This document shows positions 1 through 8,371 of a stretch of 18,289 nucleotides of DNA, in pieces (position 1 is the stretch's first letter; every line of letters begins with the position of its first letter). The notes beneath the pieces are model-generated. The model worked only from the letters and a program-made list of their open reading frames with translations, was not told the DNA's origin and did no database searches. The position numbers and the translations under genes were made by a program. This stretch comes from an uncultured Oscillospiraceae bacterium (GTDB lineage Bacteria > Bacillota > Clostridia > Oscillospirales > Oscillospiraceae). The stretch lies in contig CAKTOJ010000027.1 in NCBI GenBank assembly GCA_934589665.1, positions 1 to 18,289 on the forward strand. The letters run 5' to 3'.

Positions 1-1469
<1,469 letters not shown>

Positions 1470-1542
1470 TCAATTTTGCTGATGGTTTCCATGTTTTTGC
1501 AATTTCCTATTCAAATCATCTATATATCCCTTCTTATTTATT

Positions 1543-1554
1543 GGAAACGTTTCC
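1543..1554. promoter_or_regulatory. Operator-like palindrome GGAAACGTTTCC
   Basis: A perfect 12-bp palindrome with a central CG, the architecture of LacI/CcpA-family operators. It agrees only partly with the cre consensus TGWAANCGNTNWCA, with mismatches at the two W positions and the last base. It lies about 18 bp upstream of the comM -35 and about 120 bp upstream of the nifJ -35, so it could serve either gene. The regulator is unknown. Confidence 0.35.
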
Positions 1555-1572
1555 TGTCCTCCCGCGCCGCGC

Positions 1573-1601
1573 TTGCCATATGCGGCAAATTGTGATAGAC
1601 T
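1573..1601 (+). promoter_or_regulatory. Sigma-A type promoter of the comM operon
   Basis: -35 TTGCCA (1573-1578), 17-bp spacer, -10 TAGACT (1596-1601). It would start transcription about 30 nt before the comM ATG and is the only good candidate upstream of the four-gene operon. Confidence 0.55.
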
Positions 1602-1637
1602 TTAGGATAAATATAACGCTGTGAAAGGAGGGCGTCC

Positions 1638-3161
1638 ATGGTCACAGCAGTGCGTTCTCTCGGCTTACAGGGCATTTGCGGCTATGAGGTCACGGTGGAG
1701 TGCTTTCTCTCCGGCGGGCTGCCCGCGTTCGATATCGTCGGTCTTGGCGACACGGCGGTTAAGGAAGCGCGCGAGCGCGTGCGCGCCGCGATCAAGAACT
1801 GCGGAGCTAAATTCCCCGTCAGCCGCATTACAGTCAACCTCGCGCCCGCGAACCTGAAAAAGGAGGGCACGCTCTACGATCTGCCGCTTCTGCTCGGCCT
1901 GCTGGCCGGGGAGGGCGAGATCGCAGCGCCCGATTCCTCCTCGGCTTTCATCGGCGAGCTTTCGCTCACCGGCGCACTGCGTCCGATCCACGGTGTTCTG
2001 CCGATGGCGCTGGCCGCAGAGCGCGCGGGGATCAAAACGCTTTACGTTCCCGCTGAAAACGCTGCCGAGGCAACCCTTGCCGACGGCCTGACCGTTTACG
2101 GTATCGAGACCGCCGCACAGCTTCTGTCGCATCTGCGCGGCGAGGAGCGGCTGACGCCCGCACCGCGCTGGGAGCCGGCGGCGGAAGCTGGGACCCAGCC
2201 CGACTTTGCCGACGTGATGGGACAGGAAAACGTCAAGCGCGCGCTGGAGATTGCCGCCGCGGGCGGGCATAATATTTTACTCATCGGCTCGCCGGGCGCG
2301 GGAAAATCCATGCTCGCGCGGCGTCTGCCCTCCATTCTGCCCGACATGACGCATGCCGAGGCGCTGGAGGCGACTGAGATCTGGTCCGTTGCCGGCCTGA
2401 CCGACAGCGCGCATCCCATGCTCACACAGCGCCCGTTCCGCGCGCCGCACCATACACTTTCGGCTTCGGCGATGTCCGGGGGCGGCAGAACACTCTCCCC
2501 CGGTGAGATTTCCCTTGCACACCACGGTGTATTATTTCTGGACGAATTCCCTGAGTTTCACCGTGACGTACTCGAATCCCTGCGCGCCCCGCTCGAAGAC
2601 GGCGAGGTCACCATTACCCGCGCCGCGGGCAGCGTTACGCTGCCGAGCCGCTTTATGCTCGTCGGCGCCATGAACCCCTGCCGCTGCGGCTGGTACGGCC
2701 ACCCCTCCGGACGCTGCCGCTGCTCGCAGAAGGATGTGGAAAAATACGTCTCCAAGATCTCCGGTCCCCTGCTCGACCGCATGGATCTGCATGTTTCTGT
2801 ACCCTCTGTCGAGTTCGAAGCCATGCGCCGGCGCGAAAAGGCCGAGTCCTCTGCCGCTGTGCGCGAGCGTGTCAACGCCGCGCGGGATATCCAGAAAAGC
2901 CGGTTTGCAGGGACGAACGTCACCTGCAACGCCTATATGAGCCCACCAATGGTTGGTGAATTCTGCCGCCTTGACGCGGCAGGCGAAAAGCTGCTCAAGG
3001 GCGCGTTCGACCGGCTCGGCCTGACCGCCCGCAGCCATGATAAGCTCCTGCGCGTCGCACGCACCATCGCTGACCTTGACCGCAGCGAGCAAATCGAAGC
3101 CCACCACCTCGCCGAAGCGATCCAGTACCGCAACACCGACATTCTGAGGGGGGAGAGCTGA
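1638..3161 (+). CDS. comM: YifB/ComM family Mg-chelatase-like AAA+ ATPase
   Basis: 507 residues, full length for the YifB/ComM family. Order: an N-terminal ChlI/Lon-like domain (about residues 5-170), then an AAA+ Mg-chelatase domain with Walker A GSPGAGKS (217-224), Walker B GVLFLDEF (297-304) and the cysteine-rich NPCRCGWYG segment with a second CRCS (from residue 346), then a C-terminal Mg-chelatase lid domain (LTARSHDKLLRVARTIADL). In naturally competent bacteria ComM is a hexameric helicase promoting branch migration during integration of transformed DNA; many non-competent bacteria also carry it, so its role here is not proven. The start is set by AAAGGAGGG at 1624-1632. First gene of an operon; its stop overlaps the next start by one base. 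Confidence 0.95.
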   Translation: MVTAVRSLGLQGICGYEVTVECFLSGGLPAFDIVGLGDTAVKEARERVRAAIKNCGAKFPVSRITVNLAPANLKKEGTLYDLPLLLGLLAGEGEIAAPDSSSAFIGELSLTGALRPIHGVLPMALAAERAGIKTLYVPAENAAEATLADGLTVYGIETAAQLLSHLRGEERLTPAPRWEPAAEAGTQPDFADVMGQENVKRALEIAAAGGHNILLIGSPGAGKSMLARRLPSILPDMTHAEALEATEIWSVAGLTDSAHPMLTQRPFRAPHHTLSASAMSGGGRTLSPGEISLAHHGVLFLDEFPEFHRDVLESLRAPLEDGEVTITRAAGSVTLPSRFMLVGAMNPCRCGWYGHPSGRCRCSQKDVEKYVSKISGPLLDRMDLHVSVPSVEFEAMRRREKAESSAAVRERVNAARDIQKSRFAGTNVTCNAYMSPPMVGEFCRLDAAGEKLLKGAFDRLGLTARSHDKLLRVARTIADLDRSEQIEAHHLAEAIQYRNTDILRGES

Positions 3162-3724
3162 TGAAAGGAGCCATGCGGTACGTCTTTACCGTTCTTCTGG
3201 AACACGCTGCGGCCGTATCCGCCTGCGTGCTGCTCTTTGCCGCGGCCGCACCGCACGTCAACAGCGGCTCGCTTTCAGCGGGCCATCTCTGGTTCTATCC
3301 GCTGCTCATCCTGCTTGCCGCGGCGCTTGCCTTTGCTCTCGGCGCACTGCTCCGCCGCGACACGCCCCGCATTAACCGGGGCCGCTGCTGGAACGCTGCA
3401 ATGGCCTACTATGTTCTGAACCTTGCCATATACCTCTTCGCGGTAAAAAGCAGCACCTTTGGGGCCTACGGCGACATGCAGCCCTCCGGCCCGCTCAGTC
3501 TTGCCGCGCAGCTCTGGTGCCTGCCGGAGCTGTGGACAGCCGGCACCTCCGCCGCACACAGTGGCAGCGTCTGGTATCTTCTCTCCGGCGCGCTGCTCGC
3601 CGCTGTCGAGCCGCTGTGCCTGACGCTCGGTCTGCTTCTGCCGCACCGTCCCTCCCCCGCCGCGCAGACACGCGAAACGGCCAACGAAACTTTATCCAAC
3701 AAGGAGAATACGCCCCATGCGTGA
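3161..3724 (+). CDS. Small multi-pass membrane protein of unknown function
   Basis: 187 residues that I do not recognise. Four hydrophobic segments are visible at about residues 8-30, 43-64, 79-97 and 137-160, followed by a polar tail of about 25 residues. It has no signal cleavage site or catalytic motif. The ATG overlaps the comM stop by one base (TGATG) and the end overlaps the thiI start by 8 bases, so it is probably translationally coupled on both sides. A purine-rich GAGGGGGGAG precedes the chosen ATG; a second in-frame ATG at 3173 has GGAG only 2 bases away and is less likely. Role inferred only from position, between comM and thiI. Confidence 0.8.
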   Translation: MKGAMRYVFTVLLEHAAAVSACVLLFAAAAPHVNSGSLSAGHLWFYPLLILLAAALAFALGALLRRDTPRINRGRCWNAAMAYYVLNLAIYLFAVKSSTFGAYGDMQPSGPLSLAAQLWCLPELWTAGTSAAHSGSVWYLLSGALLAAVEPLCLTLGLLLPHRPSPAAQTRETANETLSNKENTPHA

Positions 3725-4889
3725 AATGATTCTTTGCAAGCTCGGCGAGGTCGTCCTCAAAGGGCTCAACCGCCGCAGCTTTGAGGACCGGCTCGTCGGC
3801 AACCTCCGCCGCCGCACGGCGAAATGCGGCAATTTTCGCATCTATTCCAAGCAGAGCACCATTTATGTCGAGCCGGTAAACGACGAGAGCGACCTTGCCG
3901 CGGCTTACGCCGCCTGCAAGCAGGTATTTGGCGTGATCGCCGTTTCCCGCGCACTGCCGTGTGAAAAGGATGTGCAGGCCATTATCCGCACCGCCAAAAC
4001 CTACCTTGCCGGGGAATTTGCCTGCGCGAAGGATTTCAAGGTCGAAAGCAAGCGCGCGGACAAGGCCTTTCCGCTCACCTCCATCCAGCTCTCCCAACAG
4101 GTCGGCGGCGCGCTGCATCAGGCCTTCCCAAACTGCGCGGTCAATGTCCACGATCCGGAGCTGACCGTATTTATCGAGGTGCGCGACGATGCGGCCTATG
4201 TCCACGGCCCCGCCGAGGCGGGCGCGGGCGGTCTTCCCATCGGCATGGGCGGCAGCGCTGTTTCTCTCCTTTCCGGCGGCATCGATTCGCCCGTCGCGTC
4301 CTACATGATGGCAAAGCGCGGCGTATCGCTGGAAATGGTGCACTTCTTCTCTCCGCCCTACACCTCTGACGCGGCAAAGGAAAAGGTGCTTGAGCTCGCA
4401 CAGCTGCTCACGCCCTGGTGCGGCCGGCTGACCGTCCACATTGTCCCCTTCACCGAAATTCAGGAGCAGATCCGCACAAACTGCCCCGAGGACCACTTCA
4501 CGCTTATCATGCGCCGCTTTATGATGCGCCTTGCCCAGCGTGTAGCTGACGAGGTGAACGCCAAGGCGCTCGTCACCGGCGAATGCCTCGGACAGGTCGC
4601 CAGCCAGACGATGGAGGCGCTGCGCGTGAGCGAGGACGTAGTAGAGCTCCCCGTTCTCCGTCCGCTCATCGGCATGGACAAGGAAGAGATCATCCGCATC
4701 TCCCGCAAAATCGGCACGTTTGACACCTCGATTCTCCCTTATGAGGATTGCTGCACCGTCTTTACCCCGCGCCATCCCAAAACCAAGCCCCACGTTGAAG
4801 AGGTGCGCGAGCTGGAGGCCGTGCTCGATATCGACGCACTGTGCGACCGTGCGATGGCGGGCCGTGAGCGCGTCCGGATCAAGCTGTAA
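3717..4889 (+). CDS. thiI: tRNA 4-thiouridine synthase / thiamine thiazole sulfurtransferase ThiI
   Basis: 390 residues, the usual Firmicutes length without the C-terminal rhodanese domain of the E. coli enzyme. It adenylates U8 of tRNA for sulfur insertion and may supply sulfur for the thiamine thiazole. Domains: N-terminal ferredoxin-like region, THUMP RNA-binding domain (about 55-165), and an ATP-pyrophosphatase domain with the PP-loop SGGIDS (186-191) in VSLLSGGIDSPVASYMM. The family signatures GECLGQVASQTMEAL and YEDCCTVFTPRHPKTKP are intact. AAGGAG at 3701-3706 lies 10 bases before the ATG. Lacking rhodanese, it would need a separate IscS-type desulfurase partner; none is encoded in the window. 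Confidence 0.96.
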   Translation: MREMILCKLGEVVLKGLNRRSFEDRLVGNLRRRTAKCGNFRIYSKQSTIYVEPVNDESDLAAAYAACKQVFGVIAVSRALPCEKDVQAIIRTAKTYLAGEFACAKDFKVESKRADKAFPLTSIQLSQQVGGALHQAFPNCAVNVHDPELTVFIEVRDDAAYVHGPAEAGAGGLPIGMGGSAVSLLSGGIDSPVASYMMAKRGVSLEMVHFFSPPYTSDAAKEKVLELAQLLTPWCGRLTVHIVPFTEIQEQIRTNCPEDHFTLIMRRFMMRLAQRVADEVNAKALVTGECLGQVASQTMEALRVSEDVVELPVLRPLIGMDKEEIIRISRKIGTFDTSILPYEDCCTVFTPRHPKTKPHVEEVRELEAVLDIDALCDRAMAGRERVRIKL

Positions 4890-4894
4890 GGAGG
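4888..4894 (+). promoter_or_regulatory. pncC: Ribosome binding site of pncC
   Basis: AAGGAGG overlaps the thiI stop codon and lies 8 bases before the ATG at 4903. It excludes the longer upstream extension of this frame, which runs inside thiI. Confidence 0.8.
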
Positions 4895-4902
4895 CGCATG
4901 GG

Positions 4903-5385
4903 ATGACAGAACCGTACTTTCCCGAGCAGGAAGTTTCCACCCTGCTGCGCGAGAAGGGGTTGACGCTCGCCGCGGCAGAAAGCTGCACCGGCGGACTGAT
5001 CGCCAAGCGCATGACCGATCTCTCTGGCGCGTCGCAGATCTTTATGGGCGGCGTGGTAAGCTATACCAATCAGGTCAAGGCCCGCGTGCTCGGCGTACCG
5101 CAGGCGCTTCTTGACGAATACGGCGCGGTCAGCGAGCCGGTTGCCCGCGCTATGGCTGAAGGCGTCCGCCGCATCACCGGCGCGGACGTCGGCGTCTCCG
5201 TCACCGGCGTGGCGGGGCCCGACCGCGACGACCGCGGCAACGAGGTCGGAACCGTCTACATTGCGCTCACGTGCGCCGATGGAACACACAGCCGTCTGTG
5301 CCGCTTCGGCGCGCTTTCCCGCGCGGAGATCCGCACAAAGGCCGCCGACGCCGTGTTCGCACTGGTGCAAAGCAAGCTGGGCTGA
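4903..5385 (+). CDS. pncC: Stand-alone CinA C-terminal domain protein (nicotinamide-nucleotide amidase)
   Basis: 160 residues matching only the C-terminal half of CinA; the N-terminal molybdopterin-binding-like half is absent. The family (PncC/YgaD) deamidates nicotinamide mononucleotide to nicotinic acid mononucleotide in pyridine nucleotide recycling. Motifs seen: LTLAAAESCTGGLIAKRMTD (about 21-40) with the family's ESCTGG, GGVVSYTNQVKARVLGV, and SVTGVAGPD followed by VGTVYIAL. The loop after GVAGP is charged (DRDDRGNE) where many members have a glycine-rich stretch. The frame is open further upstream, but the ATG at 4903 is chosen because AAGGAGG sits at 4888-4894, 8 bases before it, directly on the thiI stop. 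Last gene of the comM operon. Confidence 0.9.
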   Translation: MTEPYFPEQEVSTLLREKGLTLAAAESCTGGLIAKRMTDLSGASQIFMGGVVSYTNQVKARVLGVPQALLDEYGAVSEPVARAMAEGVRRITGADVGVSVTGVAGPDRDDRGNEVGTVYIALTCADGTHSRLCRFGALSRAEIRTKAADAVFALVQSKLG

Positions 5386-5435
5386 GGAAGCTTTTATGCT
5401 TTAAAATGAATAATCTGCAAATTTTGCTTTCCGCA

Positions 5436-5464
5436 TTGCAAATTCAAACATTGTGTGCTATGCT
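5436..5464 (+). promoter_or_regulatory. Sigma-A type promoter of the small P-loop gene
   Basis: -35 TTGCAA (5436-5441), 17-bp spacer, -10 TATGCT (5459-5464) preceded by TGTGC (extended -10). It lies in the gap after pncC and would give a leader of about 50 nt before the ATG at 5522. Confidence 0.65.
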
Positions 5465-5521
5465 GACAGTAAGGATACCATGCCGGTTGTGCATGGATGC
5501 TATGCAAAGGAGTGATTTCTT

Positions 5522-5932
5522 ATGGTTAGACTTATCATGGGTGAAAAGGGTACCGGTAAGACGAAGAAGCTCATCGAGCTCATCAACTCTGCCGCCTCCG
5601 AGGAAAACGGCAATGTGGTGTGCATTGAAGCGAAATCCTCGATGACCTTTGACATCCATTACCACGTTCGTCTGCTTTCTGCCGACGAAAATCAGATCAC
5701 CACATACGAGGGCCTGCGCGGCTTTGTGAGCGGCCTGTACGCCGGCAATTACGATATTTCCCACATCTTTATCGACAACCTCTTCAAAATCGTCGGCGGC
5801 GAGTGCAATCAGGCTGCGGACGACTTCCTGGATTGGCTCAACCACTTCAGCAACGATCATGGCGTGAAGTTCACCGTTTCCGTCACCGGTGATCCCAGTC
5901 TGGCCACCGACGGGATGCAGAAGTATCTGTGA
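5522..5932 (+). CDS. Small conserved-type P-loop NTPase of unknown function
   Basis: 136 residues starting almost directly with a Walker A motif, GEKGTGKT (residues 7-14), and with a hydrophobic strand ending in Asp, HIFID (81-85), as a probable Walker B. The rest is a compact alpha/beta ATPase core ending near ...TVSVTGDP. There is no DNA-binding, membrane or signal segment. Proteins of this size and motif pattern in Clostridia are sometimes labelled PilT/twitching motility, but nothing here besides the P-loop supports pili, so I leave it unnamed. AAAGGAG (5506-5512) lies 9 bases before the ATG. It is a single-gene unit with its own promoter and a strong terminator. Confidence 0.88.
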   Translation: MVRLIMGEKGTGKTKKLIELINSAASEENGNVVCIEAKSSMTFDIHYHVRLLSADENQITTYEGLRGFVSGLYAGNYDISHIFIDNLFKIVGGECNQAADDFLDWLNHFSNDHGVKFTVSVTGDPSLATDGMQKYL

Positions 5933-5952
5933 TCCCTCTCTCCTGTTATGCA

Positions 5953-5984
5953 AAAAAGGAAGCAGCATTTGCTGCTTCCTTTTT
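5953..5984 (+). terminator. Rho-independent terminator after the P-loop gene (possibly bidirectional)
   Basis: GGAAGCAGC (5958-5966), loop ATTT, GCTGCTTCC (5971-5979): a perfect 9-bp stem flanked by five A on the left and five T on the right, so it could work on both strands. It follows the stop codon by about 20 bases. Confidence 0.9.
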
Positions 5985-6012
5985 CTTTTCTGGTTTCCCG
6001 CAAAAGAGCACG

Positions 6013-6042
6013 AAAAAAGGGCCGTCCGGCTGGACGGCCCTT
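6013..6042 (-). terminator. Rho-independent terminator of rpsT
   Basis: GGGCCGTCC (6019-6027), loop of 4, GGACGGCCC (6032-6040), lengthened by two A-T pairs to 11 bp. On the minus strand it is followed by six T (6018-6013), 15 bases after the rpsT stop. Confidence 0.93.
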
Positions 6043-6056
6043 ATCGTTTGCTTTCA

Positions 6057-6320
6057 TCAGCCAATGCTGTTGAGCTTAACGGTCAGGGAGCTCTTCTTGT
6101 GAGCCGCGTTATTCTTGTGAAGAATACCCTTCGCAACAGCCTTATCGACCGTCTTCACTGCGACCTTGTAAGCACCCTCGGCCTCGGTGCGATTGCCTTC
6201 AGCGGCAGCCGCCTCGAACTTTTTGAGTGCGGTCTTGAGTGCAGACTTGTCGGCCTTATTGCGCACATTGCGCACCTCAGCGATGGCGACGCGCTTCTTG
6301 GCAGACTTAATATTCGGCAA
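6057..6320 (-). CDS. rpsT: 30S ribosomal protein S20 (TTG start)
   Basis: 87 residues, MPNIKSAKKRVAIAEVR..., the full family length and the canonical S20 N-terminus; rich in Lys and Ala, as expected for the helical protein that binds 16S rRNA in the small subunit. The start is a TTG at 6320-6318. No ATG lies at the proper place, and an in-frame ATG upstream would add a 14-residue extension that the family does not have. The site AGGAGGTG ends 6 bases before the TTG and fixes it. E. coli rpsT also uses a rare UUG start, linked to translational autocontrol; the same purpose here is inference. Monocistronic, with its own promoter and terminator. Confidence 0.96.
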   Translation of the reverse strand: MPNIKSAKKRVAIAEVRNVRNKADKSALKTALKKFEAAAAEGNRTEAEGAYKVAVKTVDKAVAKGILHKNNAAHKKSSLTVKLNSIG

Positions 6321-6326
6321 ACCAAA

Positions 6327-6336
6327 CACCTCCTCC
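6327..6336 (-). promoter_or_regulatory. rpsT: Strong ribosome binding site that decides the rpsT TTG start
   Basis: The minus strand reads GGAGGAGGTG, a near-complete anti-Shine-Dalgarno complement, 6 bases before the TTG. This is unusually strong and probably compensates for the weak start codon. Confidence 0.85.
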
Positions 6337-6383
6337 GGTTGGGATTTGACGGCGAAACGCAAAGATCCACCGTGCAGAATGGT

Positions 6384-6412
6384 ATTTTAGCAAAGATTCC
6401 ATAGAATTGCAA
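6384..6412 (-). promoter_or_regulatory. Sigma-A type promoter of rpsT
   Basis: Minus strand: -35 TTGCAA (6412-6407), 17-bp spacer, -10 TAAAAT (6389-6384) preceded by TGC. The predicted leader is about 57 nt. Its -35 lies 29 bp from the -35 of the divergent gpr promoter. Confidence 0.7.
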
Positions 6413-6441
6413 GCATTTTTTTAGGATTTTCTTTACTTTTT

Positions 6442-6471
6442 TGCATGCTTCAAAATTTAGGGGACATACTG
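6442..6471 (+). promoter_or_regulatory. Forespore (sigma-G/sigma-F like) promoter of gpr
   Basis: -35 TGCATG (6442-6447) contains GCATG, fitting the GHATR pattern of sigma-F/G promoters; after 17 bp comes CATACTG (6465-6471), one base from the sigma-G -10 CATACTA. In Bacillus gpr is read by sigma-G with some sigma-F, so location and gene agree. No sigma-A promoter was found for gpr. Confidence 0.6.
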
Positions 6472-6512
6472 AACAGAGCATACAAGATTTTGTGGAAAGA
6501 AGGCGGTGCTTT

Positions 6513-7403
6513 TTGCTGTCACGGCGAACAGATCTGGCGCTGGAGGCTCACGAACTCTACCGCGCGGCAGCAAGGGGCAGCGCACCGCGCGGGCTTTCCT
6601 GCCGGGAATACGAGTGCGATGGCTGCCGCGCAACTGCCGTTCTGGTCAAAGACGCCGAGGCCGCGCAGGCGCTCGGCAAGCCGGAGGGCCGATATATTAC
6701 GCTCGACCTGCGCTCGCTTCGGGAGCAGTCGGCGGACTGGAGCAGTCAGGCTGCCGCCGCCGTTGCCAAAGAGCTGCGCATGCTTCTGCCCGACGGAACA
6801 GAGAGCGCGCTTGTCGTCGGCCTCGGCAACCGCGCTATGACGCCGGATATCATCGGTCCTGAAAGCGCGCGGCACATCTTGGCAACACGCCATCTGCGCC
6901 GTCTTGACGTCTTTTCCTCGCTTGCATGCGTCAGCGTGCTCACCCCCGGCGTGCTTGGCCAAACCGGTTTGGAGGCCGCAGAGCTGGTTCGCGGCGCGGT
7001 AAAAGCCGTCGGGCCCGACGTGGTGATCGCGGTCGACGCGTTGTGCGCGCAGCACCTTGGCCGTGTGTGCACGACCGTGCAGCTCTCCGATACAGGCATT
7101 GTTCCCGGCTCCGGCGTCGGCAACCACCGCGGCGCGCTCACACGGGAAACGCTCGGCGTGCCGGTTTTCGCCATCGGCGTGCCGACAGTCGTCGATGCTG
7201 TAACGCTCACGCGGGATGTTCTGGAGGAGGCCGGTATGGAAGAGCTTGACGCTCAAGCGCTGCGCGGACACGAGGGCGTCATGGTCACGCTGCGCGACAT
7301 CGATGCACAGGCGCTTGCGCTTTCCCGTGTGGTTGGCTTCGGGATCGGCCTCGCGCTCCAGCCCGCGCTCTCGCTTGATGAGCTGCGCGCACTGCTGACC
7401 TGA
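6513..7403 (+). CDS. gpr: Germination protease GPR (cleaves small acid-soluble spore proteins)
   Basis: About 296 residues from the chosen TTG. GPR is made in the forespore as a zymogen and degrades DNA-protecting SASPs at germination. The N-terminus RTDLALEAHELY is the family hallmark. Both aspartates reported as essential in the family are present: GLGNRAMTPDIIGP (Asp112) and VIAVDAL (Asp175), followed by the conserved LSDTGIVPGSGVGNHR. The start is uncertain: the frame is open upstream to an ATG at 6441, but that codon lies on the predicted promoter -35. The in-frame GTG at 6492 has no ribosome site; TTG at 6513 follows AAGGCGGTG (6500-6508) at short spacing, and CTG at 6516 is also possible. 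A spore-specific gene, so the host very likely sporulates or descends from a sporulator. Confidence 0.93.
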   Translation: MLSRRTDLALEAHELYRAAARGSAPRGLSCREYECDGCRATAVLVKDAEAAQALGKPEGRYITLDLRSLREQSADWSSQAAAAVAKELRMLLPDGTESALVVGLGNRAMTPDIIGPESARHILATRHLRRLDVFSSLACVSVLTPGVLGQTGLEAAELVRGAVKAVGPDVVIAVDALCAQHLGRVCTTVQLSDTGIVPGSGVGNHRGALTRETLGVPVFAIGVPTVVDAVTLTRDVLEEAGMEELDAQALRGHEGVMVTLRDIDAQALALSRVVGFGIGLALQPALSLDELRALLT

Positions 7404-7462
7404 TTTTGGCAGGTTTGTCCGTGATTCCACGTTTCTCCGCATGAATTTCTGCGCTCTTTCCA

Positions 7463-7491
7463 TTGCAATCTCCGCTTTTTTGCGCTACAAT
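7463..7491 (+). promoter_or_regulatory. Sigma-A type promoter of nadE
   Basis: -35 TTGCAA (7463-7468), 17-bp spacer, -10 TACAAT (7486-7491), 32 bases before the nadE ATG. No terminator was found between gpr and this promoter. Confidence 0.75.
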
Positions 7492-7523
7492 GGCAACAAA
7501 ATTTCAGCAAAGGAGCGCAAGTT

Positions 7524-8306
7524 ATGTACGATCTCAAGGATTTTAAGGCCGCTGAACACATTCCGGGGCTTTTGGACTGGATGCGCGGGCAGATGAACAG
7601 CTGCGGCGGTAAAACGGCCGTGGTCGGCATCTCCGGCGGCAAGGACAGCTCCGTCATCGCCGCGCTGTGTGTTGAGGCTTATGGCCGTGAAAACGTGGTC
7701 GGCGTGCTGATGCCGGACGGCGTGCAGCCCGATATCGACTACTCCAACGGCATCGTGGAATACCTCGGCATCAAAAATTATACCTTTAATATCCACGGCG
7801 GCACCAGCGGCATCCTCGACGAAATGGCGCGCGTCGGCATTGAGGCCAGCCGCCAGACGACGGTGAACCTTCCCTCCCGCATCCGCATGGCCACGCTCTA
7901 TGCCATTGCGCAGAGCGTCGATCACGGTATCGTCATCAACACCTCAAACCTCAGCGAGGACTGGGTGGGTTACTGCACCATTTACGGCGACAGCGCGGGC
8001 GCTTTCTCCCCTATCGGCATGTACACGACCGAGGAGGTTATTGAGATCGGCCGTGCGCTTGGTCTGCCTGAGCGCTTCCTCATCAAGCCGCCCTCCGACG
8101 GTCTGACCGGCAAAACCGACGAGGATAACCTTGGCTTCACCTATCATGCCGTCAACGACTATGTCCGCAAGGGCATTGCCGATCCGGAGATCAAAAAGCA
8201 GATCGACGAAAAGCACCGTGTCAGCCGCTTCAAGTTTGAAACGCTCCCCGTTTACCACAACGGCCTTCCCATGGTGATCGAGGACAGCACAAACTACTAT
8301 AAATAA
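7524..8306 (+). CDS. nadE: NH3-dependent NAD+ synthetase
   Basis: 260 residues, the size of the ammonia-dependent bacterial form; no glutaminase domain is attached. It adenylates nicotinic acid adenine dinucleotide and amidates it with ammonia to NAD+. The ATP-pyrophosphatase loop GISGGKDSS (35-43), NLPSRIRMATLYAIAQ (115-130) and NTSNLSEDWVGYC (139-151) followed by TIYGDSAGAFSPIG are intact, as is the late KPPSDGLTGKTDEDNLGF. AAAGGAG lies about 8 bases before the ATG. Single-gene unit with its own promoter and terminator. Functionally related to pncC upstream, which feeds the same NAD pathway, but not in one operon. Confidence 0.96.
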   Translation: MYDLKDFKAAEHIPGLLDWMRGQMNSCGGKTAVVGISGGKDSSVIAALCVEAYGRENVVGVLMPDGVQPDIDYSNGIVEYLGIKNYTFNIHGGTSGILDEMARVGIEASRQTTVNLPSRIRMATLYAIAQSVDHGIVINTSNLSEDWVGYCTIYGDSAGAFSPIGMYTTEEVIEIGRALGLPERFLIKPPSDGLTGKTDEDNLGFTYHAVNDYVRKGIADPEIKKQIDEKHRVSRFKFETLPVYHNGLPMVIEDSTNYYK

Positions 8307-8317
8307 AATTCGCACAC

Positions 8318-8354
8318 AAAAGGGGCTTCCTTGCAGTAAGAAAGCCTCTTTTTT
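8318..8354 (+). terminator. Rho-independent terminator of nadE
   Basis: AAAAGGGGCTT (8318-8328) pairs with AAGCCTCTTTT (8342-8352), 11 bp with one G-U pair. An inner CTT/AAG extension leaves a loop of about 5, and six T (8349-8354) follow. Confidence 0.85.
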
Positions 8355-8371
8355 CGTTCGAGGTACATATT

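Noticed and set aside
3495..5012. Minus-strand open frame of 505 codons opposite thiI
   Set aside because: High-GC shadow of thiI and its neighbours; composition is biased and no domain is recognisable, whereas thiI carries all family motifs.
6519..7463. Minus-strand open frame of 314 codons opposite gpr
   Set aside because: Shadow of gpr, which has conserved catalytic residues and a fitting promoter.
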